This document shows, piece after piece, positions 31,101-39,370 of a stretch of 64,000 nucleotides of DNA. How positions within the stretch are numbered: the first letter of the stretch is position 1; each line of letters opens with the position of its first letter. The notes below the pieces were generated by a model. It was not told the DNA's origin, searched no databases, and worked only from the letters and a program-made list of their open reading frames with translations. Source of the DNA: Bacteroidales bacterium (lineage in GTDB: Bacteria; Bacteroidota; Bacteroidia; Bacteroidales; UBA932). The position numbers were made by a program, and so were the translations under genes. Where the stretch lies: NCBI GenBank assembly GCA_017412645.1, contig JAFPWX010000022.1, forward strand, positions 1 to 64,000. The letters are read 5' to 3'.

Positions 31101-31712
31101 CTAGAAGCTGATTGCAATCCCAAATTCAAGGGAGCCAATTAACGTGTAATCCTTACGTATGAGGCTCTTTTCCACGTAATTACGGTTCTCCTCATCCCAT
31201 ATGGGTGGTGAATCCCTTAATATTCTGCTTCTCAGCAGCAGATCCAAGTTCCATGCATCATTGAGACTGAAGCGCCACCCTGCGCCCAGTGTTCCGAAGG
31301 CTGCCTTGGAATAACTGAAATCGGTGTTGAAGGCTATTCCACCTGCCAGAATAAAAATGGGGCCTGACATGGCATTACCACGTGGCGAAATATTGGTCTG
31401 CAGTCCCAAGGGAACCAAAAGTCTGTCCTTGGATACTCCCATAATACCGCTGAAAGCGGACAGCCCCATCCAGGATGTAGGCTCGAAGCCGACAGAAAGA
31501 GAGCAGTATGCGTAGGGCCTTGCGGGCACCTCACTATCCTGATCCTGAACGACATAACCCATCTCTGAATCCAGATAGATGAGATTCCAGTATCGGTAAA
31601 CCTCCATTCCGTATCCCCAGTCTATCCCTATACGCGGGACTCCCCTGCCTCCGGCAAAGGCGGGGCTGCAGCAGAGCAGCAGACATATGATATGGAAGAG
31701 AAGGCGTTTCAC
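31101..31712 (-). CDS. Small outer-membrane beta-barrel protein
   Basis: This 203-residue protein has a signal peptide (about 1-20, 'LLFHIICLLLCCSPAFAGG') and a body of alternating hydrophobic/aromatic strands ending in a Phe-terminal strand ('LEFGIAISF'), as barrels have. It resembles the small porin-type barrels often found in Bacteroidota. I chose GTG at 31712, which overlaps the upstream stop by four bases (GTGA); a longer frame would merge with the preceding gene. No specific function can be assigned. It forms a two-gene unit with the next barrel gene. Confidence 0.65.
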   Translation of the reverse strand: MKRLLFHIICLLLCCSPAFAGGRGVPRIGIDWGYGMEVYRYWNLIYLDSEMGYVVQDQDSEVPARPYAYCSLSVGFEPTSWMGLSAFSGIMGVSKDRLLVPLGLQTNISPRGNAMSGPIFILAGGIAFNTDFSYSKAAFGTLGAGWRFSLNDAWNLDLLLRSRILRDSPPIWDEENRNYVEKSLIRKDYTLIGSLEFGIAISF

Positions 31713-32254
31713 TTGAACTGGTATAGGATGGTGAGATGAGGCAGTATAGTCTGGTAGATGCCGTCCCGGTACAGTGTGGTTGTGGGGTGCCCGCCATTGT
31801 CGTACAGCAGCAGCCCTGTTTCCAGAGTAATGCCTAGAATAAAGCAGACTCTGCAAGGGAAGACAGCTCTGGCGCCAAAGGTGCCGCTAAGAGCGCCGCA
31901 AAGGCCGTAATTGTCTCTGTCGCTGTCTTTTATCCAACCGGCAGAAAAGCCGCTCCCGGCGATGAGACTGAGGTCGTCGAGAGTCTGTGGATTGAACTGA
32001 GCGATACGGATGTTGTGGGAGAAGCTGAACTTTACACCCGGGGCCGTATTGTCGCCCAGATAGACCGATGCCAGGTCAGCATAAAGAGTGAAGGTATTGA
32101 ATTCTCTGCCCGATGGCGAGAGGGTCTCAAAGGAAAGTCCGGCTCCCTTGAAAGACTGGAAGGAACCAACTGCAAATCCCTTCTGTGCCAGAGCGTCGTG
32201 ACCGTTGGGCAGCAGAAGAAGGATAAAGGCTAGTAGGTTTGGGCGGAGTCTCAT
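31709..32254 (-). CDS. Small outer-membrane beta-barrel protein
   Basis: The 181-residue protein has a signal peptide (about 1-23) and a strand-rich body ('LSFETLSPSGREFNTFTLYADLASVYLG' style) ending in 'LTILYQFK'. It looks like the partner of the following barrel gene, with which it overlaps by four bases. Its family is not recognised beyond a small barrel fold. No clear promoter is seen between it and 32318. Confidence 0.62.
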   Translation of the reverse strand: MRLRPNLLAFILLLLPNGHDALAQKGFAVGSFQSFKGAGLSFETLSPSGREFNTFTLYADLASVYLGDNTAPGVKFSFSHNIRIAQFNPQTLDDLSLIAGSGFSAGWIKDSDRDNYGLCGALSGTFGARAVFPCRVCFILGITLETGLLLYDNGGHPTTTLYRDGIYQTILPHLTILYQFK

Positions 32255-32317
32255 TTCCGACTACGAATATAGAAATTTTTTGTACCTTTACAAACTGAAT
32301 AAATAAAACCCAAACCT

Positions 32318-33448
32318 ATGTCAATCGAGATCAAGGAAGTGAAATCGAGGAAAGAACTTCGTCGTTTTGTGAATTTCCCGGAAAAGCTTTACAGGCACAA
32401 TCCCAATTACGTTCCATATCTGGAATTCGACCAGATGGATACACTTGATCCCAAGACCAACCCAGCTGCTGAATTCTGCAATTACAAGCTCTATATGGCG
32501 TTCAAGGACGGAGAAGAGGTTGGTCGAGTGGCAGCTATAGTAAACCATAAGAACAACGAGCAGTGGAACCATAAGCAGGTTCGTTTCGGCTGGATAGACT
32601 TCATCGACGATCGTGCAGTTTCCACGGCACTTATGAATAAAGTGGAAGAATTCGGCCGCGAATATGGTATGGACGAGGTTGTAGGTCCTCTGGGATTCAC
32701 CGATATGGACCCTGAAGGCACCCTGATCGAAGGTTTCGACCGCGAGAGTACCATGCCCCAGATATACAACGATCCTTATTATCAGGATCATCTGGAGGCT
32801 ATGGGCTTCACGAAAGATGCAGACTGGCTGGAGTTCAGGGCCGCTATACCCGAGAAACTTCCCGACAAGATAGAACGTCTGGAAAAGATAGTGCTCGAGC
32901 GCAACAACCTGCGTCTGGTCCAGGTTACCCGCAAACTCATCAGGGAGAACGATTACGCTCACAAGATATTCGCCCTCGACAACGAGACTTATAAGACCCT
33001 TTATAACGTTACCGAGTTGCCCATGGATGCGGCCGACCGTTATATCGGTTTCTACCTTAAGGTCCTCGATCTTCGTTACCTCAGCTGCGTGGAGAATGAA
33101 GCCGGCGAACTGGTGGGTTTCGGTATCACCATGCCCTCGCTCGCCCGCGCCCTCAAAAAGAGCCGCGGTCGTCTCTTCCCGTTCGGCTGGTGGCATCTGC
33201 TTCACGACCTCTTCATCAAGCATTCCGAGGGAGCCGAGTTGCTCCTTATTGGTGTCCGCCCTGATTATCAGAACCTGGGAGTGAATGCGGTTATCATTGC
33301 AGACATTTTCCACAAGTATCAGAAGTTAGGAGTGAAGTGGGTGGAGAGCAATGGTGAACTTGAAACCAACATCAAGGTGCAGAAACAGTTCGAGATGTTC
33401 AATCCAGACTGGTGCAAGCGCCGTCGTGCCTATATAAAGAAACTGTAA
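32318..33448 (+). CDS. GNAT-fold N-acyltransferase-like protein
   Basis: This 376-residue cytoplasmic protein starts with 'KELRRFVNFPEKLYRHNPNYVPYL' and contains a GNAT-type central region ('EEVGRVAAIVN', 'GPLGFTDMDPEGTLIEGFD', 'LVGFGITMP') and a C-terminal 'GVRPDYQNLGVNAVI...KLGVKWVESNGELETN' segment like the acyl-CoA pocket of acetyltransferases. The family is known as large N-acyltransferases. A close relative is encoded at 59359-60476 beside fatty-acid activation genes, so an acyl donor is likelier than acetyl-CoA. A related GNAT-like protein is described as ceramide synthase in Caulobacter, and Bacteroidales make sphingolipids, but the link is an inference. It lies just before rarA, sharing a one-base junction. 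Confidence 0.7.
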   Translation: MSIEIKEVKSRKELRRFVNFPEKLYRHNPNYVPYLEFDQMDTLDPKTNPAAEFCNYKLYMAFKDGEEVGRVAAIVNHKNNEQWNHKQVRFGWIDFIDDRAVSTALMNKVEEFGREYGMDEVVGPLGFTDMDPEGTLIEGFDRESTMPQIYNDPYYQDHLEAMGFTKDADWLEFRAAIPEKLPDKIERLEKIVLERNNLRLVQVTRKLIRENDYAHKIFALDNETYKTLYNVTELPMDAADRYIGFYLKVLDLRYLSCVENEAGELVGFGITMPSLARALKKSRGRLFPFGWWHLLHDLFIKHSEGAELLLIGVRPDYQNLGVNAVIIADIFHKYQKLGVKWVESNGELETNIKVQKQFEMFNPDWCKRRRAYIKKL

Positions 33449-34738
33449 ATGAACGTGGTTTTGCCTCCCCTGCCCGAACGGATGCGTCCCCATACCCTTG
33501 ATGGTTATGTTGGACAGAAGCATCTCGTAGGCAAGGGCTGCATACTTCGTAACATGATTGAAAGCGGCAACCTGAGTTCCTTCATACTGTGGGGGCCTCC
33601 GGGTGTTGGCAAGACTACTCTAGCGCGCATCATTGCGGAGACCCTCGACAGGGCTTTCTTTACGCTTTCTGCGGTCAGCGCCGGGGTGAAGGATGTGCGG
33701 GATGTCATAGAGGCAGCAAAGGGTCGCAATTTGTTCAGCGGAGCAAAGGCCCCAATCCTCTTTATCGACGAGATCCACCGTTTCAACAAAGCCCAGCAGG
33801 ACGCCCTGCTCGGAGCGGTAGAGGCCGGCACCATAGTGCTGATAGGCGCAACTACGGAGAATCCCAGTTTCGAAGTAATCACTCCCCTTCTTTCCCGTTG
33901 TCAGGTGTATGTCCTCAAAAGCCTCGAAGCGGAAGACCTTAAAGTGCTGCTGGACAGGGCCGTGAATGAAGACGAGGAACTGAAGGCGAGAAAGATTGAG
34001 GTAAAGGAGACCGAAGCCCTGCTGCGTCAGAGCGGAGGCGATGCCAGAAAGCTCCTGAACATCCTTGAGATAGTGGTGGATTCCCAGGCAGGAAAAGACA
34101 AGGTAGTGATTACCAACAAACTGGTCACGGACTGCCTGCAGGAGAACATTGCCATCTACGACAAGGATGGCGAGATGCATTACGACCTGGTGAGCGCCTT
34201 TATCAAGAGCATTCGTGGCTCGGATCCCAATGCCGCCATATATTATATGTGTCGCATGCTCGAAGGGGGTGAGGATCCTCTCTTCATAGCCCGCAGGCTC
34301 TGCCTAAGCGCGTCGGAAGACGTGGGGCTGGCCAATCCCAACGCCCTGCTGCTTGCCGAGGCCACTTTCAGGGTCGTTCACGAAATCGGCATGCCGGAGG
34401 CCAGAATCCCACTTGCGGAGTGTACGGTCTATCTGGCATCCTCCCCTAAGAGCAACGCTTCCTATATGGCGATGGAAAAGGCCATGGCCGCGGCAAAAGA
34501 AAACAAGACGGCTGCTGTGCCCTTGCACCTTCGCAACGCTCCCACCAAGCTTATGGAAGATCTGGGCTACAGCGACGGATACAAATACGCTCATGACTTT
34601 CCTGGCAATTTCGTGGATCAGGAATTCCTGCCGAAGGGTATGGAAGGCACCGTTTTCTACGAGCCCCAGCATAACGCCCACGAGGATAAACTCAAGGCAT
34701 ATCTGGAGGCATGCTGGCCGAAATATTACAAAAAGTAG
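33449..34738 (+). CDS. rarA: Replication-associated recombination protein A (RarA/MgsA)
   Basis: The 429-residue AAA+ protein shows Walker A 'GPPGVGKTTLARIIA' (about 48-63), Walker B 'ILFIDEIHRFNKAQQDALL' (about 105-123), sensor 1 in 'LIGATTENPSFE', and the RarA C-terminal domain with 'IRGSDPNAAIYYMCRMLEGGEDPLFIARRL' and 'DVGLANPNALLLA'. RarA acts at stalled replication forks in the cytoplasm. It begins immediately after the GNAT-fold gene stop. Length and motifs are typical of the family. Confidence 0.94.
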   Translation: MNVVLPPLPERMRPHTLDGYVGQKHLVGKGCILRNMIESGNLSSFILWGPPGVGKTTLARIIAETLDRAFFTLSAVSAGVKDVRDVIEAAKGRNLFSGAKAPILFIDEIHRFNKAQQDALLGAVEAGTIVLIGATTENPSFEVITPLLSRCQVYVLKSLEAEDLKVLLDRAVNEDEELKARKIEVKETEALLRQSGGDARKLLNILEIVVDSQAGKDKVVITNKLVTDCLQENIAIYDKDGEMHYDLVSAFIKSIRGSDPNAAIYYMCRMLEGGEDPLFIARRLCLSASEDVGLANPNALLLAEATFRVVHEIGMPEARIPLAECTVYLASSPKSNASYMAMEKAMAAAKENKTAAVPLHLRNAPTKLMEDLGYSDGYKYAHDFPGNFVDQEFLPKGMEGTVFYEPQHNAHEDKLKAYLEACWPKYYKK

Positions 34739-34747
34739 CTGATTTTC

Positions 34748-34777
34748 TTGCAATTATAAGATTTATCACTATATTTG
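34748..34777 (+). promoter_or_regulatory. Promoter of the trpB2 attenuator transcript
   Basis: TTG (34748-34750), 19 bases and TATATTTG (34770-34777) match the consensus. The predicted start falls close to 34783, right at the first codons of the leader peptide, so the leader may be translated with almost no untranslated region. Confidence 0.7.
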
Positions 34778-34779
34778 TG

Positions 34780-34836
34780 ATGAAGATGTTTAAGAATACA
34801 TCATATAGCTCACCGCGATGGTGGCGTCTGGCATAA
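34780..34836 (+). CDS. Trp attenuator leader peptide with tandem Trp codons
   Basis: The 18-codon frame encodes MKMFKNTSYSSPRWWRLA, with consecutive Trp codons at 34819-34824, and ends at TAA 34834-34836. An alternative start is the third codon at 34786, giving MFKNTSYSSPRWWRLA. It lies right after a consensus promoter and before an intrinsic terminator in front of trpB2. A ribosome stalled at the Trp codons under tryptophan shortage would cover the base of the first long-range stem, so this is the sensor of an attenuation system. The bacteroid-trp RNA motif is the closest described counterpart. Confidence 0.8.
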   Translation: MKMFKNTSYSSPRWWRLA

Positions 34837-34950
34837 TCTTCGGCCAGGCTAAATATGATGTATAGTGATATTTACCCCAAGTAGGCGTTGTGCGCCGAAA
34901 GGAAAGAATAGATGCCTGTCCGAATGTACGGATAGGCGTTTTTGTTTTTT
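34796..34950 (+). promoter_or_regulatory. Trp attenuator: long-range stem, antiterminator and terminator
   Basis: ATACATCATAT (34796-34806) pairs perfectly with ATATGATGTAT (34853-34863), enclosing the Trp codons. The terminator hairpin is GCCTGTCCG (34914-34922) with CGGATAGGC (34929-34937) and a T-rich tail to 34950. TAGGCGTT occurs both at 34882-34889 and in the 3' arm of the terminator, so the upstream copy can compete for the 5' arm as an antiterminator. A GGCG/CGCC hairpin (34884-34887 with 34893-34896) could sequester that copy. The known logic of Trp attenuation would make trpB2 expression rise when charged tRNA-Trp is scarce. Confidence 0.75.
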
Positions 34951-34973
34951 GTCATTTATCAACCTTTTATATT

Positions 34974-36347
34974 ATGAAACAGAAAAAATTCCTGCTCCCA
35001 GAGAGCGAAATCCCTACGGCATGGTACAACATTCAGGCTGACATGCCCAACAAGCCTTACCCTCTTCTCAATCCCGGAACCGGTGAACCCCTGAAGGCGG
35101 AAGACATGTTCCCCATCTTCTGTGAGGAATGCGCCAGACAGGAGGTGAACACCACGGACCAGTACATCCCTATTCCCGACGAAGTGCGCGAGAAACTTGC
35201 CTTCTACCGCTGCACTCCCCTTGTGCGTGCCTATGATCTGGAAAAGGCCCTGGATACCCCCGCTCACATCTACTTCAAGAACGAGAGCGTGAGTCCGGTG
35301 GGCTCTCACAAACTCAATTCCGCCCTTGCGCAGGCCTACTATGCCCGCGAGGAGGGAACCACCAACATTACCACTGAGACGGGTGCAGGACAGTGGGGTG
35401 CCGCCCTTTCATATGCTGCCAAGGCCTTCGGGCTGGAAACAGCCGTCTATATGGTAAAGGTTTCCTATGAGCAGAAACCCTACAGGCGCAGCATCATGCA
35501 GACCTTCGGCGCCACTGTGACCGCTTCTCCCTCGATGAGTACCAGGGCCGGCAAGGACATTATCACTAAGGATCCCAATAACCAGGGCTCGCTCGGAACC
35601 GCTATTTCGGAGGCATTGGAACTCGCCAGGACCACTCCCCATTGCAAGTATGTCCTCGGTTCGGTGCTCAACCACGTCTGTCTTCACCAGACCGTCATAG
35701 GTCAGGAAGCGGAAAAGCAGATGGAGATGGCGGGAGAATACCCGGATATAGTGATAGGATGCTTCGGAGGCGGAAGCAACTTCTCCGGAATCGCCTTCCC
35801 GTTCCTGAAACACAATTTCCTGGATGGCAAAAAGACCCGCTTCATAGCTGCGGAACCGACATCCTGCCCCAAGCTCACCAAAGGCGTCTATCTCTACGAT
35901 TTCGGCGATGTAGCCGGATATACTCCCCTTCTGGGAATGTATACCCTTGGCCATACCTTCCAGCCTGCTAATATCCATGCGGGCGGACTCCGTTACCATG
36001 GTGCCGGCAGCATCATCTCGCGCCTGCTCAAGGATGGCTTTATAGAAGCGGTGGATATCGACCAGCTGAAATCCTTCGCGGCAGCCTCGCTCTTTGCCAA
36101 GACCGAGGGTATAATTCCCGCTCCAGAGAGCTCCCATGCTATCGCAGCCGCAATCGACGAAGCGCTTAAGTGCAAGGAAAGCGGCGAGGCCAAGACTATA
36201 CTCTTCAACCTCTCCGGACACGGACTCATAGACATGAGCGCCTATGACAAATATCTAGCGGGCGATCTCGTCGGAGGCGGAGTGAGCGACGAAGAAATAG
36301 CCAGAACGCTCAAGGAAAGCGGCCTGGATCCTTCCAAAGCTCTTTAG
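34974..36347 (+). CDS. trpB: TrpB2-type tryptophan synthase beta-like PLP enzyme
   Basis: This 457-residue protein belongs to the TrpB2 subgroup: N-terminal extension, 'PVGSHKLNSALAQAYYA' with the PLP-binding Lys near residue 114, 'TETGAGQWG' and C-terminal 'GLRYHGAGSIISRL' and 'HGLIDM'. TrpB2 enzymes make tryptophan from indole and serine, often without TrpA, or act on related indole substrates. The start is ATG at 34974; a longer frame starting at 34890 would run through the terminator. Its expression is controlled by the attenuator in front, which itself supports a tryptophan-related role. No other trp gene is in the window. Confidence 0.93.
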   Translation: MKQKKFLLPESEIPTAWYNIQADMPNKPYPLLNPGTGEPLKAEDMFPIFCEECARQEVNTTDQYIPIPDEVREKLAFYRCTPLVRAYDLEKALDTPAHIYFKNESVSPVGSHKLNSALAQAYYAREEGTTNITTETGAGQWGAALSYAAKAFGLETAVYMVKVSYEQKPYRRSIMQTFGATVTASPSMSTRAGKDIITKDPNNQGSLGTAISEALELARTTPHCKYVLGSVLNHVCLHQTVIGQEAEKQMEMAGEYPDIVIGCFGGGSNFSGIAFPFLKHNFLDGKKTRFIAAEPTSCPKLTKGVYLYDFGDVAGYTPLLGMYTLGHTFQPANIHAGGLRYHGAGSIISRLLKDGFIEAVDIDQLKSFAAASLFAKTEGIIPAPESSHAIAAAIDEALKCKESGEAKTILFNLSGHGLIDMSAYDKYLAGDLVGGGVSDEEIARTLKESGLDPSKAL

Positions 36348-36353
36348 AGGGCT

Positions 36354-37220
36354 CTAATTGATCGATTCTATATCAATCAGTCCCTGGAGGATTGCATAAG
36401 CGGTAAGACCGGCTATCGACTTGATGCCGGTCTTTTCCGTAATGTTTTTGCGATGAGTCATTACGGTGAACACGGAAATGTCGAACCTTGCGGCTATCTC
36501 CTTGTTCTGCATACCCTGCGCCACACACACCAGGATTTCCTTTTCACGTGGACTGAGCTTGCCCTCGATCATGGGAAGAATGAGGCAATCCTCTATGCGT
36601 GAATGGATTGCAAGATCTTCCCTGAAGCGGTACAGGAAGGAGAGCAGGTCTGTTATGCGAGACTCACGGGTGCCGTAGCTCACATACTTGAGCAGCAGGT
36701 TGATAAGATCCTGTATCTTCTCGTTGATGTCGCCGTGTTCATGGCGGAACACCTTCTCGTTGGGCTGACCCTTGCGATCGAGCGCTTCGAGCGAGGGGAA
36801 TATCTTTTCTTCCTCGAGTTTGAAATGCCTGGCCAGCTCGCTCTTGAACTTTACGAAGAATTCGTTGATGACCTTCTTTTCCGAATCCGGGCGGCCCACC
36901 ATCACCAGGGCAATCTGCCTGTCCAGTTCGGGCAGCAGGCCGTAGATATAGGAATCGTGCGAATTACGCAGGAAATACATCACGTCTGCGGCTTTCATCT
37001 TCTCTATCTCCGCCTCTGTGGGCTTGTAGTTCCCGGATGTGGAAATATTGCAGATGGCAAGGAAAGTGAAGGCGTCGCGGCCCTCGTGAGCGCACCATTC
37101 TTCCACGGTGGACTCGCCGAAACCGAGGCTCATTCCAAGTCTTTCCACAATCAGGAGTATCTCCGGGGCCGAATTGATGAGATCGGCCATCTTCATGTTG
37201 CCTGTCATGCCAGAATTCAT
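36354..37220 (-). CDS. Hemerythrin-like and LuxR-type HTH transcription regulator
   Basis: The 288-residue protein has an N-terminal domain of unknown type (about 10-85), a hemerythrin-like four-helix region (about 100-215) with conserved His/Glu residues in 'HFKLEEEKIFPSL', 'FRHEHGDINEKI' and 'IHSRIEDCLILPMIE', and a C-terminal LuxR HTH (about 223-285; 'LSPREKEILVCVAQGMQNKEIAARFDISVFTV'). Hemerythrin domains bind a diiron centre and O2 or NO, so a redox or gas-sensing regulator is likely. The ATG at 37220 overlaps the TamL-like stop by one base. The regulon is unknown; it is the last gene of the pfk-to-regulator run. Confidence 0.82.
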   Translation of the reverse strand: MNSGMTGNMKMADLINSAPEILLIVERLGMSLGFGESTVEEWCAHEGRDAFTFLAICNISTSGNYKPTEAEIEKMKAADVMYFLRNSHDSYIYGLLPELDRQIALVMVGRPDSEKKVINEFFVKFKSELARHFKLEEEKIFPSLEALDRKGQPNEKVFRHEHGDINEKIQDLINLLLKYVSYGTRESRITDLLSFLYRFREDLAIHSRIEDCLILPMIEGKLSPREKEILVCVAQGMQNKEIAARFDISVFTVMTHRKNITEKTGIKSIAGLTAYAILQGLIDIESIN

Positions 37221-39367
37221 TAGAAAGGATAACCTATACCGAAATGAAATGCGTTGTTGCCGCTCTTGAGCCAATCTTCTGCCCCTATGAGACGATGCCC
37301 TGCGCGGCGGCTGGGATCATACAGCTGCATGCCGAAATCCAGCCTTATCAGGATGAACTGGAGGTTGAGCCTCAGGCCAACTCCCCAGTCTGCTCCAAGT
37401 GTCTTGTAAAAGTCTTTTATGTGGAATTCTCCAGCTGCTCCGGTGTTGGTAAGCGTCCACACATTGCCAATATCTCCGAAGAGGGCACCTTCGAATTTCC
37501 AGACTATGCCAAAGCGATATTCCAGGTTGGCCTCTAGCTTGATGTCGCCGGTCTGGCTTGGAATGGAGAAATATGTATTGATAGGCTCTGTGCCCGGGCC
37601 GAGGGCCCTTGCCTGCCAGCCTCGCATGCTGGAGGCTCCGCCTGCGTAGAATTGTTTTTCAAACGGAAGTGCACTGCTGTTGCCGTAGGCATATCCGGCA
37701 CCTGCCAGAAGCCGGATTGCTACCGCCTGACGATCTTCATAACCGTAACGGTAGGCCCTGCCCCATGAGAACTCCCCTCTCACGTACTGCGAGTAGGGAA
37801 CCCCGGCAATCAGGTCTGTTCCGTCGGAAGATTCCGGCAGATAATAGTTGAACAGACTGATGAGGTTGCCGGATAAGTCCAGGCTGAAGCGGCGGAAGGT
37901 ATATGAGCCCTGAGGTACGATGTCGCTACTGGAATTGTAATAGAAGTCCGCTCCGAGACCGGCGTCCAGGTGATCCTGGTAAGCGTATCTCATGAAAGGA
38001 TTGCGCGAGAGCGTGGTGGCAAAGTCGGAGTCGAGTCCAAAGAGCCGAACGAAGTTTGCCCTCAGCGGGAAGACCTTGTATGAAATATTGGTTCTGGTGA
38101 TTCCGGTGTAGCCCAGGGAGGCAGAGAACACTTCCCTGTTGTATTCCGGCCTGTTCTGATAATTGTATGCGGCGTTGATTTCGGTACGGGGAATACGCGG
38201 ACCCTTGAATGCCGAATATGGCAGCCCGAGGAATTTGGGCAGACTGAGTCCGGTAGAAATGCCGTATTCGATAGCTTTGGTCTGGTCGGAAATGCGATAT
38301 TGGAAATCCCCGCTGAAAGCCAGATTGAACCACTCCCCTCCATGGAAGAGATTCTTGTGGTAGAACGATACCTGGGGCGAGAAGCCAAGCAGACCTGTAG
38401 AATTCGAACTACCCTCCGCCTTGATCTTGATGCCTCGAACCGGAGATTGAGACAGTTGTATGCCACAGTCCACGACATTCGTATCAGATGGGGTCATCTG
38501 CACCTGTACGCTGCTGAACACCCTGATGTTGGAGATCCTGGAGTAGGTGTTGGCCACGCTCCTTTCGGAATAGATGTCTCCAGGATGAATGGTAGTCAGG
38601 TCCCTGAGCAGCTTTTTCCTGAATGGAAGCGTTTCTGGCTTGGTAATGGTTACCTGGCCGATATAATAACGGCGCAGCGGCCTGGCGGCAGCGGGAGTCT
38701 CATTTCGGGTGTATTCCCTTACCCGGTAGATGAGCTCGGCGGTGCCGTCTGCGAGAGTGTCTGCCTCGAAGGAGTAGTGATTCCGGCTAAGGTCGAAATA
38801 GCCTAGATTGCGAAGACGGTCGGCACTACGAACTGTTTCGGCCTCGAGCATCTCTTCGGAGAGCCACTGACCCTTGATTGCGGAGCTGGCTGTCAGAGTG
38901 TCGGCGTAAAAATCTATAGGGAAAATCCCTCCCTCCGGGATTTCATAGCGTATGGAACTCACCCTGTAACTGCGTCCAGGCTTCACGTGGTAGCTGACGT
39001 ATGCCTTGCGACCCTTGTAAGTGGTGGTGCTGGTCACATCAGACCCGTAATAACCCAGATACTCCATTCGGGTGGCAATATTCTCGCAGGAAGAGGCCAC
39101 TGCCGTGGAGTCGTATACTACAGGTGCGCGGCCAATTTTATGGAAGAGGCCGTCGCGGCGGGACCAGTTGTAAACGCAGATAAAGGGGCTCCAGCTCTGG
39201 GCATCCTGCCGGATATAGGAATCCAGCTCGCTGCTGGAGAAACGCACCGGCTCGCTCATCTCGATTTCATTTTTGACGAGCCTGTACTGCCCTTCCTCCA
39301 GGACCCTGGTGGTGCTGCAGGCTGCGGCTGCAAATAGCAGGCAGAATAAAGGCAGAATGCGTTTCAC
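37220..39367 (-). CDS. tamL: BamA/TamA-family outer-membrane assembly protein (TamL-like lipoprotein)
   Basis: This 715-residue protein begins with a lipoprotein signal (lipobox 'AAAC', Cys about 17), contains POTRA-like segments in the N-terminal half (about 20-330) and the Omp85 surface-antigen barrel in the C-terminal half. The barrel ends in 'FHFGIGYPF' with a terminal aromatic. A lipidated TamA relative called TamL is known from Bacteroidota, where it works with TamB in outer-membrane protein assembly; no tamB is in this window. It lies between the GH13 gene (three bases away) and the regulator gene (one-base overlap). Confidence 0.82.
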   Translation of the reverse strand: MKRILPLFCLLFAAAACSTTRVLEEGQYRLVKNEIEMSEPVRFSSSELDSYIRQDAQSWSPFICVYNWSRRDGLFHKIGRAPVVYDSTAVASSCENIATRMEYLGYYGSDVTSTTTYKGRKAYVSYHVKPGRSYRVSSIRYEIPEGGIFPIDFYADTLTASSAIKGQWLSEEMLEAETVRSADRLRNLGYFDLSRNHYSFEADTLADGTAELIYRVREYTRNETPAAARPLRRYYIGQVTITKPETLPFRKKLLRDLTTIHPGDIYSERSVANTYSRISNIRVFSSVQVQMTPSDTNVVDCGIQLSQSPVRGIKIKAEGSSNSTGLLGFSPQVSFYHKNLFHGGEWFNLAFSGDFQYRISDQTKAIEYGISTGLSLPKFLGLPYSAFKGPRIPRTEINAAYNYQNRPEYNREVFSASLGYTGITRTNISYKVFPLRANFVRLFGLDSDFATTLSRNPFMRYAYQDHLDAGLGADFYYNSSSDIVPQGSYTFRRFSLDLSGNLISLFNYYLPESSDGTDLIAGVPYSQYVRGEFSWGRAYRYGYEDRQAVAIRLLAGAGYAYGNSSALPFEKQFYAGGASSMRGWQARALGPGTEPINTYFSIPSQTGDIKLEANLEYRFGIVWKFEGALFGDIGNVWTLTNTGAAGEFHIKDFYKTLGADWGVGLRLNLQFILIRLDFGMQLYDPSRRAGHRLIGAEDWLKSGNNAFHFGIGYPF

Positions 39368-39370
39368 AAT

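Noticed and set aside
34890-34973. N-terminal extension of trpB2 through the terminator.
   Set aside because: The frame would translate the attenuator hairpin; TrpB2 homologues start at the 'KQKKFLLPE' region.
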